From: an uncultured Pelagibacteraceae bacterium
Lineage (GTDB): Bacteria; Pseudomonadota; Alphaproteobacteria; Pelagibacterales; Pelagibacteraceae
Assembly: GCA_902556065.1 (NCBI GenBank)
Contig: CACDUV010000003.1
Location: 1-64,000, forward strand
DNA length: 64,000 nt
Direction of reading: 5' to 3'
Both the position numbers and the translations under genes were made by a program. Below the pieces are notes generated by a model. That model was not told the DNA's origin, ran no database searches, and saw nothing but the letters and a program-made list of their open reading frames with translations. Shown here piece by piece: positions 35,595 through 44,689 of this stretch (the first letter of the stretch is position 1; each line of letters opens with the position of its first letter).

Positions 35595-36440
35595 ATGATT
35601 TTAATTGATGGAAAAAAAGCAGCGGCAGAATTAAGAGTAGAGTTAAAGGAAGAAGTTGCAGAGTTAAAATCAAAACATAATAAAGTACCAGGTTTAACAG
35701 TAATACTGATTGGTGATTTAACACCTAGTCAGATTTATGTAAGAAATAAAGAGAAGTCAGCAAATGAGGTGGGATTAAAATCTGAAGTAATTAAATATCC
35801 AGATTCAGTTGAAGAGAAGACTGTTCTAGAAAAAATTCAAGAACTAAACAGTGATGAAACTGTTTCGGGTATTTTAGTTCAACTTCCTTTACCTAAGCAT
35901 ATTGACAAGCAGAAGGTCATAGAAGCTATTGATCCCTCAAAAGACGTAGATGGATTTCATCCAATGAATGTAGGTAATCTTTCATCTGGTTATGAAAGTT
36001 CGATACCTTGTACTCCGCTTGGATGTTATTTGTTGATAAAAAAAATTGAACCTAATTTAAGTGGTAAAAAAGCTGTAGTTGTGGGTAGATCAAATTTAAA
36101 TGGTAAACCAATGACACAACTTCTTTTGAAAGAAAATTGTACCGTAACTATAACACATTCAAAAACTAAAGATTTAAAAGCTGAATGTTTAGAGGCAGAT
36201 ATAATTGTTGCAGCTGTAGGTATACCCGAACTTGTTAGAGGAGATTGGGTTAAGAAAGATGCTATTGTTATTGATGTTGGTATAAATAAAACTGATAACG
36301 GTATAGTTGGTGATGTTCATTTTGATGAAGTTTCAAAAAATGCAAAAGCACTTACGCCAGTTCCGGGTGGAGTTGGACCAATGACCATCGCTTGTTTACT
36401 TAAAAATACGATCGACTGTTTCAAAAGATCGCAAATTTAA
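35595..36440 (+). CDS. folD: Methylenetetrahydrofolate dehydrogenase/cyclohydrolase
   Basis: FolD interconverts 5,10-methylene-, methenyl- and 10-formyl-tetrahydrofolate, supplying formyl groups to PurH. ILVQLPLPKHIDKQKVIEAIDPSKDVDGFHPMNVG is the classic signature. GRSNLNGKPMTQLLLKENCTVTITHSKT is the NADP-binding loop, and the end reads PVPGGVGPMTIACLL. The catalytic Lys lies in YVRNKEKSANEVG. Length is 281 aa. A GAGAG ribosome-binding site precedes the ATG. Confidence 0.97.
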   Translation: MILIDGKKAAAELRVELKEEVAELKSKHNKVPGLTVILIGDLTPSQIYVRNKEKSANEVGLKSEVIKYPDSVEEKTVLEKIQELNSDETVSGILVQLPLPKHIDKQKVIEAIDPSKDVDGFHPMNVGNLSSGYESSIPCTPLGCYLLIKKIEPNLSGKKAVVVGRSNLNGKPMTQLLLKENCTVTITHSKTKDLKAECLEADIIVAAVGIPELVRGDWVKKDAIVIDVGINKTDNGIVGDVHFDEVSKNAKALTPVPGGVGPMTIACLLKNTIDCFKRSQI

Positions 36441-36478
36441 TAATTAAACCATAAGCTGTAATCTGTTAATTTATTAGG

Positions 36479-36682
36479 ATGAAAAAACCTAAACGACCAT
36501 ACAGATTTGGTATAATTTTTTTGCTTCTTACAGTTCCACCTATTGGGGCAACACAATTAGGTTGGTATTTGCATGACAAGCAAACTGGTTTTGATTATGG
36601 TATGATTGTAGGTACTGTATCAGTAATATACGCTGCATATTTAATGTATGAAAAAAACTGGCGTGAAGAAGATGAAGATTAA
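36479..36682 (+). CDS. Small two-helix membrane protein, unknown
   Basis: This 67-aa protein has two predicted transmembrane segments (FGIIFLLLTVPPIGATQLGWYL and YGMIVGTVSVIYAAYLMYEKNW) and a charged C-terminus ending REEDED. I do not recognise the family. It sits 38 bp after folD and 3 bp before another small membrane protein, so the two are likely co-expressed. Confidence 0.7.
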   Translation: MKKPKRPYRFGIIFLLLTVPPIGATQLGWYLHDKQTGFDYGMIVGTVSVIYAAYLMYEKNWREEDED

Positions 36683-36685
36683 ATT

Positions 36686-36961
36686 ATGGAAAAAATAATT
36701 TTTTTTGGATTGGTTATTCCTATTATGGCTTATGTTTTATATTTAGGTGGAATGGCGATAATGAATGGTTTTAAATCTAAGGAAGCTAATAGAGCTGAAA
36801 AGGAGCAATCCGAAAGTGAGACTGATGAGATAAGCGAGTCTGCTTCTGAACAAACTAGCAATTTAAGTGATGAACTCAGTAAATTAAATGATTTAAAAGA
36901 AAAAGGAATTATTTCTCAAGAGGAATTTGAAAAGGCGAAAAATAAACTATTAAATAATTAA
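36686..36961 (+). CDS. Small membrane protein with C-terminal SHOCT domain
   Basis: This 91-aa protein has one N-terminal transmembrane helix (IIFFGLVIPIMAYVLYLGGMAIM), a Ser/Glu-rich linker, and a C-terminal SHOCT motif, LSKLNDLKEKGIISQEEFEKAKNKLLNN. SHOCT domains are short helical pairs found at protein ends, probably for oligomerisation or binding. It follows the preceding small gene by 3 bp. The role is unknown. Confidence 0.85.
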   Translation: MEKIIFFGLVIPIMAYVLYLGGMAIMNGFKSKEANRAEKEQSESETDEISESASEQTSNLSDELSKLNDLKEKGIISQEEFEKAKNKLLNN

Positions 36962-36972
36962 ATAGTTTAATC

Positions 36973-37860
36973 ATGTTTAATAGTTTTAAAAAAAAATTTG
37001 TTAAAGTAAGCAAGGGTAAAATTTTTTGTAGATTTAAAGGTAACGGTCCTCCCTTATTATTACTTCATGGATATCCCCAAACACATGTGATGTGGCACAA
37101 GACTGCCCCTGAGCTTAGTAAATATTTTACTGTAATAGTTGCTGACCTTAGAGGATATGGAGATAGTTTAGTTTTACCTGGTGGTACTAATCATAAAAAT
37201 TATTCTAAAAGAGAAATGGCTAAAGATATGGTTCAATTGATGAGTAAATTAAATTTTAAAAAATTTTTTGTTGCTGGACATGATAGAGGCGGGAGAGTTG
37301 CACATAGAATGGCAAGAGATTATAGAAATAAAATTATGGCATTAAGTGTATTAGATATTTGTCCAACTCTAGATATGTACGAGCATACTGATATGAAATT
37401 TGCAAAAGGATATTTTCACTGGTTTTATTTAATACAGCCAGCACCTTTACCAGAGAAAATGATAATGGCAGATCCTAAAAGATGGTTAAAAAGTCGTTTT
37501 AATAGGTCATCAAAACGTGCGATTGGAAAAGTTGAAGATGAATATTTTAGAGCCTTTAAACAAAAAAAAAGAATTCATGCAACTTGTGAGGATTATAGGG
37601 CTGCGGCTACTATAGATTTAGAGCATGACAAAAAAGACAGAAAAAAAAAATTAAACATTCCTATACAAGTTTTGTGGGGTAAAAAGGGAGTTGTTGGAAC
37701 ACAATTTAAATCAGTTAAAATTTGGCAAAAATACACAAACAAAAAAGTTTATGGAGCAGAAATTAATTCAGATCATTTCATTCCAGAGGAGAGTCCTAAA
37801 CAAACGATTAATCACTTAAAAAAATTTTTTTTAAAAAATGTTAAAAATAATTCCAAATAA
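36973..37860 (+). CDS. Fluoroacetate/haloacetate dehalogenase-like alpha/beta hydrolase
   Basis: This 295-aa alpha/beta hydrolase has the full pattern of fluoroacetate dehalogenases. The nucleophile elbow is GHDRGGR (D104, with carboxylate-binding R105 and R108), the acid is D128 in VLDICPT, and the halide pocket is H149-W150 in FHWFYLIQPAPLPE plus Y208 in CEDYRA. The base is H268 in SDHFIPEE. D104 to D128 (24) and D104 to H149 (45) match the spacing I recall for the Rhodopseudomonas enzyme. Real substrates in the ocean are unknown. A TauD-like gene overlaps its end by 23 bp. Confidence 0.85.
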   Translation: MFNSFKKKFVKVSKGKIFCRFKGNGPPLLLLHGYPQTHVMWHKTAPELSKYFTVIVADLRGYGDSLVLPGGTNHKNYSKREMAKDMVQLMSKLNFKKFFVAGHDRGGRVAHRMARDYRNKIMALSVLDICPTLDMYEHTDMKFAKGYFHWFYLIQPAPLPEKMIMADPKRWLKSRFNRSSKRAIGKVEDEYFRAFKQKKRIHATCEDYRAAATIDLEHDKKDRKKKLNIPIQVLWGKKGVVGTQFKSVKIWQKYTNKKVYGAEINSDHFIPEESPKQTINHLKKFFLKNVKNNSK

Positions 37861-38629
37861 AAAAAATATTGGAGCTGAAATAATTGTAAATTTAAAAGAT
37901 ATTACGAATAAAGATATTTTAAAAATTAAGAAAGCACTGAATAAATATGGAATGTTGTATTTTAAACAACAAGAATTAACTTCTAAATTTTATATTCAGT
38001 TTGCGAAATATTTTGGAAAATTAGCCAACTATCCAAGACTAAAAGGTTTAAATAAAAAATTTCCTCAAATTACTGTGGTGCAAAGAAAATCAACTGATAA
38101 AGGACCAAGTTTTGGTGAACAATTTCATACAGACTCGATTTATACAAAAAAACCACCAAGATTTACAATGTTGCTTTCTAAACTTGTGCCAAAAAAAGGA
38201 AAAGCTAATACAGAATTTTGTTCTCAATATCTTGCTTATAAAGAATTACCAAGTCCAATAAAAAGAAAATTTAAAAATATTAAAGGTAAATATTCCTCTG
38301 AGGGTCCAATCTCGGTTACAACAAAAGAAAGAGTAAAAGAAAAAGGAAAAAATATTAAAGAGCTTAAATCTTCACATAAAATAATTAGGAAAATCAGCAC
38401 AAATTATTCTATTTATTGCAGTCCAGGACATTTTGTTGGTTTTAGCTCAAAGATAAACAATCAAGAAAAGTTAAAAAAATTTTTATTTAACCATCAAATT
38501 AAGAAGAAGTTTCAATTTTCATTGCCTTGGGAAAAAAATCAATTGGCTATATGGGATAATAGATCTATGCTTCATCAAGCAACACCTTTCAAAGGAAATA
38601 GAATAATGCATAGAATAACGATTAAATAA
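37838..38629 (+). CDS. TauD/TfdA-family Fe(II)/2-oxoglutarate dioxygenase
   Basis: This 263-aa enzyme has the metal-binding HTDS (H97, D99) in FGEQFHTDSIYTKKPPRFTML and a distal IWDNRSMLHQATPFKGNRIMHRITI block, which supplies the second His and the 2-oxoglutarate-binding Arg. It begins PNKKNIGAEIIVNLKDI, as in TauD/TfdA relatives. These enzymes oxidise sulfonates, aryloxyacetates or other small acids. Its start lies inside the dehalogenase-like gene (23-bp overlap), which suggests a joint pathway for small substituted acids. Confidence 0.87.
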   Translation: MLKIIPNKKNIGAEIIVNLKDITNKDILKIKKALNKYGMLYFKQQELTSKFYIQFAKYFGKLANYPRLKGLNKKFPQITVVQRKSTDKGPSFGEQFHTDSIYTKKPPRFTMLLSKLVPKKGKANTEFCSQYLAYKELPSPIKRKFKNIKGKYSSEGPISVTTKERVKEKGKNIKELKSSHKIIRKISTNYSIYCSPGHFVGFSSKINNQEKLKKFLFNHQIKKKFQFSLPWEKNQLAIWDNRSMLHQATPFKGNRIMHRITIK

Positions 38630-38632
38630 TTT

Positions 38633-39559
38633 ATGTTCACAATTTTTTTAGGACTAACACCATTTATATTTATTACTTTTTTAGGGTTTGTATTTGGTAA
38701 GTTAAAAGTCTTAGACCTTAGTCATGCTAAAATTTTAAATCTTTTTTTGTTCTATATTGCAGTTCCAGCATTGATAATTAAACTAATAGCACAAAATGAA
38801 ATTGGACAAGTAGATTTCAAACAAATTTTTTCTTATTTAATTATGCAATCGATATGTGGAATTATCGCTTACTTAATTACTTCAAAATATTTTAAAAGAT
38901 CAATCCCAGAGTCTATAATTTGGGCTTTAACAGTTGCATTATCAAACCATGTGACTTTGCTTTTGCCAATAACAGAAATTTATTTTCAACAAAATGTAAT
39001 TACACAAGTTGCAAGTATTATATTAATGGATGGGATAATTTTATTATCTATAATTGCTTTTTTTCTTGAATTATCTACAAAAAAAAATGTAAATTTATTT
39101 AATTTTATTAAAAATTTATTTTTAAACCCATTTATTCTTTCAATAATTATAGGTCTATTATTTTTATTATTAAATTTTAATATTGATCAAACACCGATTG
39201 AATACACTTTGTCTAAACTTGCAGCATGTGTTTCACCAGTTGGATTGTTTGCAATTGGCATAATTCTTTCGTTTTATACTAAAAATGTAATTAATAAATT
39301 ATCTGTTTCTATTTCAGTTTTAAAATTAGTCATTTCCCCAATAATTTTATTGTTAATTGGATTAGTGATTTTTAATACAGGATTGCCAGCTGAAATACCA
39401 GGTGCTTTCTTTGTGAGTGTTGCGCCTTGTGGAGTTACTTCTATAGTTTTATGTGCTGCTTATAATGTCAGTCCCGAAAATATAATTAAAGCAATTTTTG
39501 TTTCTACTATTGCTTCTATAGGGACTATATTTTTTGCAATTAAGTATTTAACCCTATAA
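38633..39559 (+). CDS. AEC-family permease
   Basis: This 308-aa integral membrane protein has about ten hydrophobic segments. The N-terminal TPFIFITFLGFVFGKLKVLDLSHAKILNLFLFYIAVPALIIKLIA is the auxin-efflux-carrier start, and GLFAIGIILSFY and the C-terminal VSVAPCGVTSIVLCAAYNVSPENIIKAIFVSTI are typical. AEC proteins carry malate, malonate or other organic anions. It follows the TauD-like gene by 3 bp, so it may move that pathway's substrate. Its end overlaps the convergent metallohydrolase by 6 bp. Confidence 0.88.
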   Translation: MFTIFLGLTPFIFITFLGFVFGKLKVLDLSHAKILNLFLFYIAVPALIIKLIAQNEIGQVDFKQIFSYLIMQSICGIIAYLITSKYFKRSIPESIIWALTVALSNHVTLLLPITEIYFQQNVITQVASIILMDGIILLSIIAFFLELSTKKNVNLFNFIKNLFLNPFILSIIIGLLFLLLNFNIDQTPIEYTLSKLAACVSPVGLFAIGIILSFYTKNVINKLSVSISVLKLVISPIILLLIGLVIFNTGLPAEIPGAFFVSVAPCGVTSIVLCAAYNVSPENIIKAIFVSTIASIGTIFFAIKYLTL

Positions 39560-40537
39560 CAATTTGTCTAGAGGACTAACTTCTCCAATTTTAAAAATAA
39601 TTGCATCTTCTTTATTAAAACCATATTTTTCAGCACTATCTTTAAATCTAATTGGGGGTTCCATAATCGGCTCTAATGACAAAACAAATGTTCCCCAATG
39701 CATTCCTAATACTTTTTTACTTTTTAGGTCTTGTGCAACATTCAAGGCTTCTTCTGGTGTAGTATGATAAATAGTTTTATCAAACATTGGTTTAAAATTA
39801 TAAGCCCCAATATTAATCATTGTCAGATCTATAGGACCATATTTTTCACCTAGTTTTTTGTAGATTTCCCCATATCCAGTGTCACATGCGAATAAAATTT
39901 TTTTATTTTTATATTCTATAAGAAAATTACCCCACAAAGTTTTATTAGTGTCTGTTAAACTTCTCTTTGACCAATGAACTGCAGGAAGTAAAGATATTTT
40001 TAAATCCTCATTTATAATTATTTTATCATACCAATCCATTTCATTTACATCTTTATATCCTTTAAAATATTTACCAAGATTTAGTGGTGCTAATACTTTT
40101 GCACTTTTAAAAGGAAAATTTCTAATTGTTGACATGTCCTGATGATCGTAATGATTATGAGTGAGTAAAAATATATCCGTTTTAGGTATCTCATTTAATT
40201 TTATTGCAGGATTAGTAAATCTTTTTGGACCAAAGATTAGTGGTCCAGCATTCTTTGAAAATACAGGATCTGTTATAATTGTAGTTGCACCTAATTTTAT
40301 AAGATATGTCGCGTGACCTATCCAAGCAATATAATCATTATCTTTATATTTTTCTAAATCAGCTAATACTTTTTGTTTTTCAATAACATGTTCTTTTGGA
40401 TAAGTTAAATCAACTTTTTTTCTCAATTTACTGAAAATTCTATAAGAAAATTTTCCTGACCTAGATATTATTACCGGAGATCCTTTTGGATTCCTGAAAG
40501 TACCATCAGGCAAATGATGATAAGGTCTTTCTTTCAT
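39554..40537 (-). CDS. NAPE-PLD-like metallo-beta-lactamase-fold hydrolase
   Basis: This 327-aa protein matches bacterial relatives of N-acyl-phosphatidylethanolamine phospholipase D. ADYIAWIGHATYLIKLGATTIITDPVFSKNAGPL is typical, the metal-binding motif HNHYDHQD is present, and later metal ligands are in AVHW, FACDTGYGEIY and GMHWGTFVL. No signal peptide is seen. The product is therefore probably a cytoplasmic lipid or phosphodiester hydrolase, with the exact substrate uncertain. It is 1 bp from the next minus-strand gene, so they are likely co-transcribed. Confidence 0.85.
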   Translation of the reverse strand: MKERPYHHLPDGTFRNPKGSPVIISRSGKFSYRIFSKLRKKVDLTYPKEHVIEKQKVLADLEKYKDNDYIAWIGHATYLIKLGATTIITDPVFSKNAGPLIFGPKRFTNPAIKLNEIPKTDIFLLTHNHYDHQDMSTIRNFPFKSAKVLAPLNLGKYFKGYKDVNEMDWYDKIIINEDLKISLLPAVHWSKRSLTDTNKTLWGNFLIEYKNKKILFACDTGYGEIYKKLGEKYGPIDLTMINIGAYNFKPMFDKTIYHTTPEEALNVAQDLKSKKVLGMHWGTFVLSLEPIMEPPIRFKDSAEKYGFNKEDAIIFKIGEVSPLDKLL

Positions 40538-40538
40538 A

Positions 40539-41633
40539 TTATTTTTTTTTCTCCATTAACCATAAGCTATTTCCCGCAAGAAAATATATTTTTCCATTAA
40601 CAGGATGAACTTGTATATCTCTTATTCTTCCAATTTTATCTTTGAAAATAATTGTTTCTTGAATGTTAGATGAATTTTGAAAGTTTAATTTTCTTAATGA
40701 TTTATCTTTTAAAGAAGTAATGAGCGCTTCGCCATTCCACTCATCAAATTCTTTTCCTTTATAAATGGTTATTGCACTTGCAGCTATAGAAGGTACCCAG
40801 TATTGGAGTGCCTTAGTAAAACCTGGTTTCCATTTAGGTCCAATCTTTGACCCTGAATAATTTGTTCCACCCCAACCTAAAATTTTCCAACCATAATTCT
40901 CTCCCTTTTTTACTTCACCAAACCAATCACCACCTTTTGCACCATGGTTGCTTGCATAAATTTTTCCATCAAAAGAGGAATAGGTTAGACCTTGAGGATT
41001 ACGAACACCTATTTGATAAATTTCTGGTAACCAATCTGATTTACCTCTAAATTTAGGGTTATCTTTTGGAATACTACCATCTAAATAAATTCTGATAATA
41101 CTTCCAGGATGGCTTGTCGGATCTTGAGCAATCATACCCCCACCTCTTTCACCAGCAGATGCAAAAAGATAATTGTCTTTAATAGCCAGTCTAGAACCAA
41201 AATGATAACCAGATTCTATTGGAGGTTCAGCTTGAAATATATTTTTAAAATCTAAATTTTTTTTATTTAATTCAGCTTTTGCAATTGATGTACTGGTTTT
41301 CCAATCCCCTCTATTTTCTGAATAAGAAATCCATAAGTAATTATCTTGGTAAATAATATCTAATAAACCTCCTTGTCCATGTACAAAATAATTTAAGTTA
41401 TGTTCAACTTCATAAACTTCTTCAGAAATAATATTTACTATTTTTATTTTTCCAGTTTTTTCAGTGATAATAAGTTCTTCATTATTTATAAAAGATGATC
41501 CCCATGGGTCATTTAAATCTGTAAATTTTTTAAAAGTAAAATTTTCAGAAAAACTTTTCGATGAAAATAGTAAAAAGAAAAATATCGATAAAAAATATTT
41601 GATCACTTTATGAAAGTTTAGATCTACCACCAT
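40539..41633 (-). CDS. PQQ-dependent sugar dehydrogenase-like (glucose/sorbosone) protein
   Basis: This is a secreted six-bladed beta-propeller of the GSDH family. After a signal peptide (VIKYFLSIFFFLLFSSKSFS) come LNDPWGSSFINNEELIITEKTGKI, GGLLDIIYQ, SRLAIKDNYLFASAGERGG, PEIYQIGVRNPQGLTYS, ASNHGAKGGDWFGEVKKGENYGW and PSIAASAITIYKG. These are classic blocks in order. The track starts 26 bp inside the upstream SDR gene. A GTG at 41606 would give MIKYFLSIFFF, an ideal signal peptide just past the SDR stop, so 40539-41606 is equally likely. Sugar specificity is unknown. Confidence 0.88.
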   Translation of the reverse strand: MVVDLNFHKVIKYFLSIFFFLLFSSKSFSENFTFKKFTDLNDPWGSSFINNEELIITEKTGKIKIVNIISEEVYEVEHNLNYFVHGQGGLLDIIYQDNYLWISYSENRGDWKTSTSIAKAELNKKNLDFKNIFQAEPPIESGYHFGSRLAIKDNYLFASAGERGGGMIAQDPTSHPGSIIRIYLDGSIPKDNPKFRGKSDWLPEIYQIGVRNPQGLTYSSFDGKIYASNHGAKGGDWFGEVKKGENYGWKILGWGGTNYSGSKIGPKWKPGFTKALQYWVPSIAASAITIYKGKEFDEWNGEALITSLKDKSLRKLNFQNSSNIQETIIFKDKIGRIRDIQVHPVNGKIYFLAGNSLWLMEKKK

Positions 41634-42318
41634 CTACAGCAATTATTTGGCCTGTAACCCAAGAACTATCTTCTGTTAGCAAGAATTTAGCAAGAGCAGC
41701 AGAGTCTTTACCTTCGCCTAATCTTTTAAGGGGGTGTGCTTTTGCAATACCTTCGGCTATAGCAGTATTTTTTAACATTGGTTCTGCTATTTTAGATTTT
41801 GTTAAACTTGGTGCCACACAATTTACTCTTATGTTCGGAGCAAATTCTGCTGCAAGAGAAACCGTCAATCCTTCAACAGCAGCTTTTGCTGAGGCTATGA
41901 TTGCATGGTTAGTAAAACCTCTTTGGGCAGCAACGGTCGAAAATAATACTATCGAACCTTTATTTTTTTTTAAACTTTCTTGAAATCCTTTAATAGCTTC
42001 TACAGCAGAATAAAGATTAAGTTTCATGCATTTCTGAAAGTCTTGTTCATTTACCATTCTTAATGGTTTCAAATCAATTGAACCAACACAATAAGCTAGG
42101 CCTTTAATTTCAGAAATATCTGATTTAACTTTTTCTATAAACCCATCCTCTAAAACATCTACAACGGTATGTGAGCATCCAAGTTTTTCAGAGACAGAAC
42201 TAAGTTCACTTTCATTTCTTCCAACTAAATGAATATCGTTTCCAGAGTTTTTTAATTGTTCTGCTAAACTTGACCCAATAGAACCTGTCGCACCAAAAAT
42301 TACATATTTTTCTGACAT
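41608..42318 (-). CDS. SDR-family oxidoreductase lacking the catalytic Tyr
   Basis: This 236-aa short-chain dehydrogenase has the cofactor motif FGATGSIGSSLAEQL at the start, VLFSTVAAQRG with the Ser, and VNCVAPSLTKSKI. The YxxxK site reads IIASAK, so the Lys is present but Tyr is replaced by Ile. I have seen NHAxIAxAK variants in marine alphaproteobacteria, so this appears to be a lineage feature rather than decay. It sits next to photolyase genes, a common partner. Activity as a dehydrogenase is doubtful. Confidence 0.85.
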   Translation of the reverse strand: MSEKYVIFGATGSIGSSLAEQLKNSGNDIHLVGRNESELSSVSEKLGCSHTVVDVLEDGFIEKVKSDISEIKGLAYCVGSIDLKPLRMVNEQDFQKCMKLNLYSAVEAIKGFQESLKKNKGSIVLFSTVAAQRGFTNHAIIASAKAAVEGLTVSLAAEFAPNIRVNCVAPSLTKSKIAEPMLKNTAIAEGIAKAHPLKRLGEGKDSAALAKFLLTEDSSWVTGQIIAVDGGRSKLS

Positions 42319-42345
42319 AAAAAATTTTATTAGTTATATTTAACT

Positions 42346-43836
42346 ATGAAGTTATTTTTTATACTTGGTAATCAATTATTTCCAATAAAATACCTAGACC
42401 GCTTCAAAAAAGACCACCTATTTTTTATGGCTGAAGATAAGGGTTTATGCACTTATGAAAAGCATCATAAACAAAAAATTTTATTATTTTTATCTTCAAT
42501 GCGTTCTTATGCAGACGGATTAAGAAAAAACAAATTTAAATTAGATTACTTTAAAATCGAAGATAAAGAATTTAATGAAGATTATTTAAAAAAATTAAAA
42601 AAAATAATTACACAAAAAAAAGTAAAAGAAATTTCAAGTTTTGAAGTAGAAGATAAATTTTTTGAAAAAAAAATTTTACAATTTTTAAAAAAAGAAAACA
42701 TACACTGGAATGTTATTCAAACTCCTATGTTCTTAAATTCAAGAGCAGAATTTAAAAATTATTTATCAAAATCAAAAAAACCTTTTATGGCAACTTTCTA
42801 CAAAGATGTTAGAAAAAAATCTGGAATATTGATGGGGTCAGATGGTGATCCAATCGGGGGGAAATGGAGCTTTGATGAAGATAATAGAAATAAATTACCT
42901 AAAAATATTTCAATTCCTAAATTTCCAAAAATAAATGAAACCAGTTATACAAAAAAATTAAAGCCTATTATTGAAAAGGAATTTAAAAATCACCCAGGGA
43001 GTACAAATAATTTTTGGTTTGCAACGGAATATGAAGATGTAGTTAAACTATTGAATTTTTTTATAAAAGAAAAATCTAATCTTTTTGGTGATTATGAGGA
43101 TGCAGTTGATCAAAAAGATAATATCCTGTTCCATAGTGCATTAAGTCCTTACATAAATTTAGGTTTAATAACCCCTGAATTTGTTGTCCAAAAAGTTTTA
43201 GACTTTCACAAGAAAAATAAAATTAGAATGAATTCTTTAGAGGGTTACATTCGTCAAGTGATTGGTTGGCGAGAATTTATGCGAGGAATTTATCAGTCAT
43301 ACTCTCAAGAAATGGAAACTGGAAATTTTTTCAAACAAAATAGAAAAATGAAAAATTCTTGGTACGATGGAACCACTGGTCTTCCACCTTTGGATTATGC
43401 AATTAAAAATGCCGTTAATCATGGTTGGTCACATCATATTGAAAGATTAATGATCTTATCAAATATTATGAACCTTTGTGAAATCAAGCCAACAATTGTT
43501 TACAAATGGTTCATGGAAATGTTTGTGGATTCCTCAGATTGGGTAATGGTTCCTAATGTTTATGGAATGGGATTGTTTAGTGATGGAGGAATTTTTGCAA
43601 CAAAACCTTATATTTGTGGATCAGCATATTTTATGAAAATGATGGATTTTAAAAAAGGAGAGTGGTGTAACACAATGGATGGCCTTTATTGGAGGTTCAT
43701 AGACCGAAACAGAAAATTTTTTTTAAAAAATCCTCGTCTATCTATGATGGTAAGGATATTTGATAAAATGAAATCTGAGAGAAAAAAATTAATTTTATCA
43801 GAAGCTGATAAATTTATAAAACAAAATACAATTTGA
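42346..43836 (+). CDS. PhrB-type photolyase/cryptochrome-related flavoprotein
   Basis: This 496-aa protein belongs to the deoxyribodipyrimidine-photolyase-related (FeS-BCP) family. The N-terminal [11 protein letters not shown] antenna domain is followed by an all-helical FAD domain with [39 protein letters not shown] and [28 protein letters not shown]. The family's 4Fe-4S cluster uses four Cys (C350, C438, C441, C454 in Agrobacterium PhrB, from memory). Here only C378, C424 and C441 lie in that half and no CxxC exists, so the cluster is probably missing or altered. A DUF2256 gene overlaps its stop by ATGA. Confidence 0.88.
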   Translation: MKLFFILGNQLFPIKYLDRFKKDHLFFMAEDKGLCTYEKHHKQKILLFLSSMRSYADGLRKNKFKLDYFKIEDKEFNEDYLKKLKKIITQKKVKEISSFEVEDKFFEKKILQFLKKENIHWNVIQTPMFLNSRAEFKNYLSKSKKPFMATFYKDVRKKSGILMGSDGDPIGGKWSFDEDNRNKLPKNISIPKFPKINETSYTKKLKPIIEKEFKNHPGSTNNFWFATEYEDVVKLLNFFIKEKSNLFGDYEDAVDQKDNILFHSALSPYINLGLITPEFVVQKVLDFHKKNKIRMNSLEGYIRQVIGWREFMRGIYQSYSQEMETGNFFKQNRKMKNSWYDGTTGLPPLDYAIKNAVNHGWSHHIERLMILSNIMNLCEIKPTIVYKWFMEMFVDSSDWVMVPNVYGMGLFSDGGIFATKPYICGSAYFMKMMDFKKGEWCNTMDGLYWRFIDRNRKFFLKNPRLSMMVRIFDKMKSERKKLILSEADKFIKQNTI

Positions 43837-43964
43837 TGAAAAAAGAAAATTTACCAACCAAAACTTGTCCAATTTGTAAAAGACCATTTACTTGGCGCAA
43901 AAAATGGAAGTTGAACTGGGAGAGAGTAAAATATTGTTCAAAGAAGTGTTCTAAGCTAAGCTAA
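43836..43964 (+). CDS. DUF2256 zinc-ribbon-like small protein
   Basis: This 42-aa ORF is absent from the track. It reads [20 protein letters not shown] then [20 protein letters not shown], with two CxxC-type pairs that should bind zinc. This is the DUF2256 family, which is almost always encoded beside photolyase/cryptochrome genes. Its start overlaps the photolyase stop (ATGA), so the two are translationally coupled. The function is unknown; context suggests a helper of the photolyase-like protein. Confidence 0.9.
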   Translation: MKKENLPTKTCPICKRPFTWRKKWKLNWERVKYCSKKCSKLS

Positions 43965-43969
43965 ACTTA

Positions 43970-44689
43970 GTGAACATAATAGTATTACAACATATCAAAA
44001 TAGAAGACCCAGGTTACATTAAAGATTTAATGCTGGCTGATGGATTTAAGCTCACCACTATTGAATTAGATGAAGGTGAAAAAATACCAAAGGATTTAGG
44101 TAAATTTGATGGAATGTTTTGCATGGGAGGTCCAATGGATACCTATATGGAACAAGAATATCCTTGGTTAATAGAAGAAAAGAAAGCAATTAAAGAATTT
44201 GTTGTTAATCTAAAAAAACCTTATTTAGGTTTTTGTTTAGGTTGTCAGCTTTTAGGAGAAGTGGTGGGCGGAAAAGTAGTTAAATCTAAACCAGCAGAAA
44301 TAGGAATTATGGATATTAATTTCTCTAATGAAAAAGATGAAGATAAATTATTTTCAAAATTTCCTAATACAATTAAAAGTTTGCAATGGCACTCTTATGA
44401 GGTTCAAGGTATTGAAAATAATAATGATGTAACTTTATTAGCTTCCTCCCCAATTACCAAGTATCAAATCTTTAAATATCAAAACCATGCTTATGGAATT
44501 CAATTTCATATAGAAATAAAAGATACTACAGTCAATGAGTGGGGATGTGTACCGGAATACAAAAAAGCTCTGCAAGATCAGCTTGGTAATGGTGCATTAG
44601 AAAAGTTTGATCAATCTGCAAAAGATAACATGAAAGATATGAATAACTACTCTACAATCCTTTATAATAATTTTAAAAAACTTTTATGA
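43970..44689 (+). CDS. Class I glutamine amidotransferase-like protein
   Basis: This 239-aa stand-alone GATase1 domain resembles the GMP-synthase-like group. DGMFCMGGPMDTYMEQEYPWL precedes the nucleophile block LGFCLGCQLLGEVVGG, and the His-Glu pair is in YGIQFHIEI. A GTG start lies 5 bp after the DUF2256 gene. Such proteins may hydrolyse gamma-glutamyl compounds or amidate an unknown partner. No synthase domain is attached. Its end overlaps the next small gene by 4 bp. Confidence 0.85.
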   Translation: MNIIVLQHIKIEDPGYIKDLMLADGFKLTTIELDEGEKIPKDLGKFDGMFCMGGPMDTYMEQEYPWLIEEKKAIKEFVVNLKKPYLGFCLGCQLLGEVVGGKVVKSKPAEIGIMDINFSNEKDEDKLFSKFPNTIKSLQWHSYEVQGIENNNDVTLLASSPITKYQIFKYQNHAYGIQFHIEIKDTTVNEWGCVPEYKKALQDQLGNGALEKFDQSAKDNMKDMNNYSTILYNNFKKLL

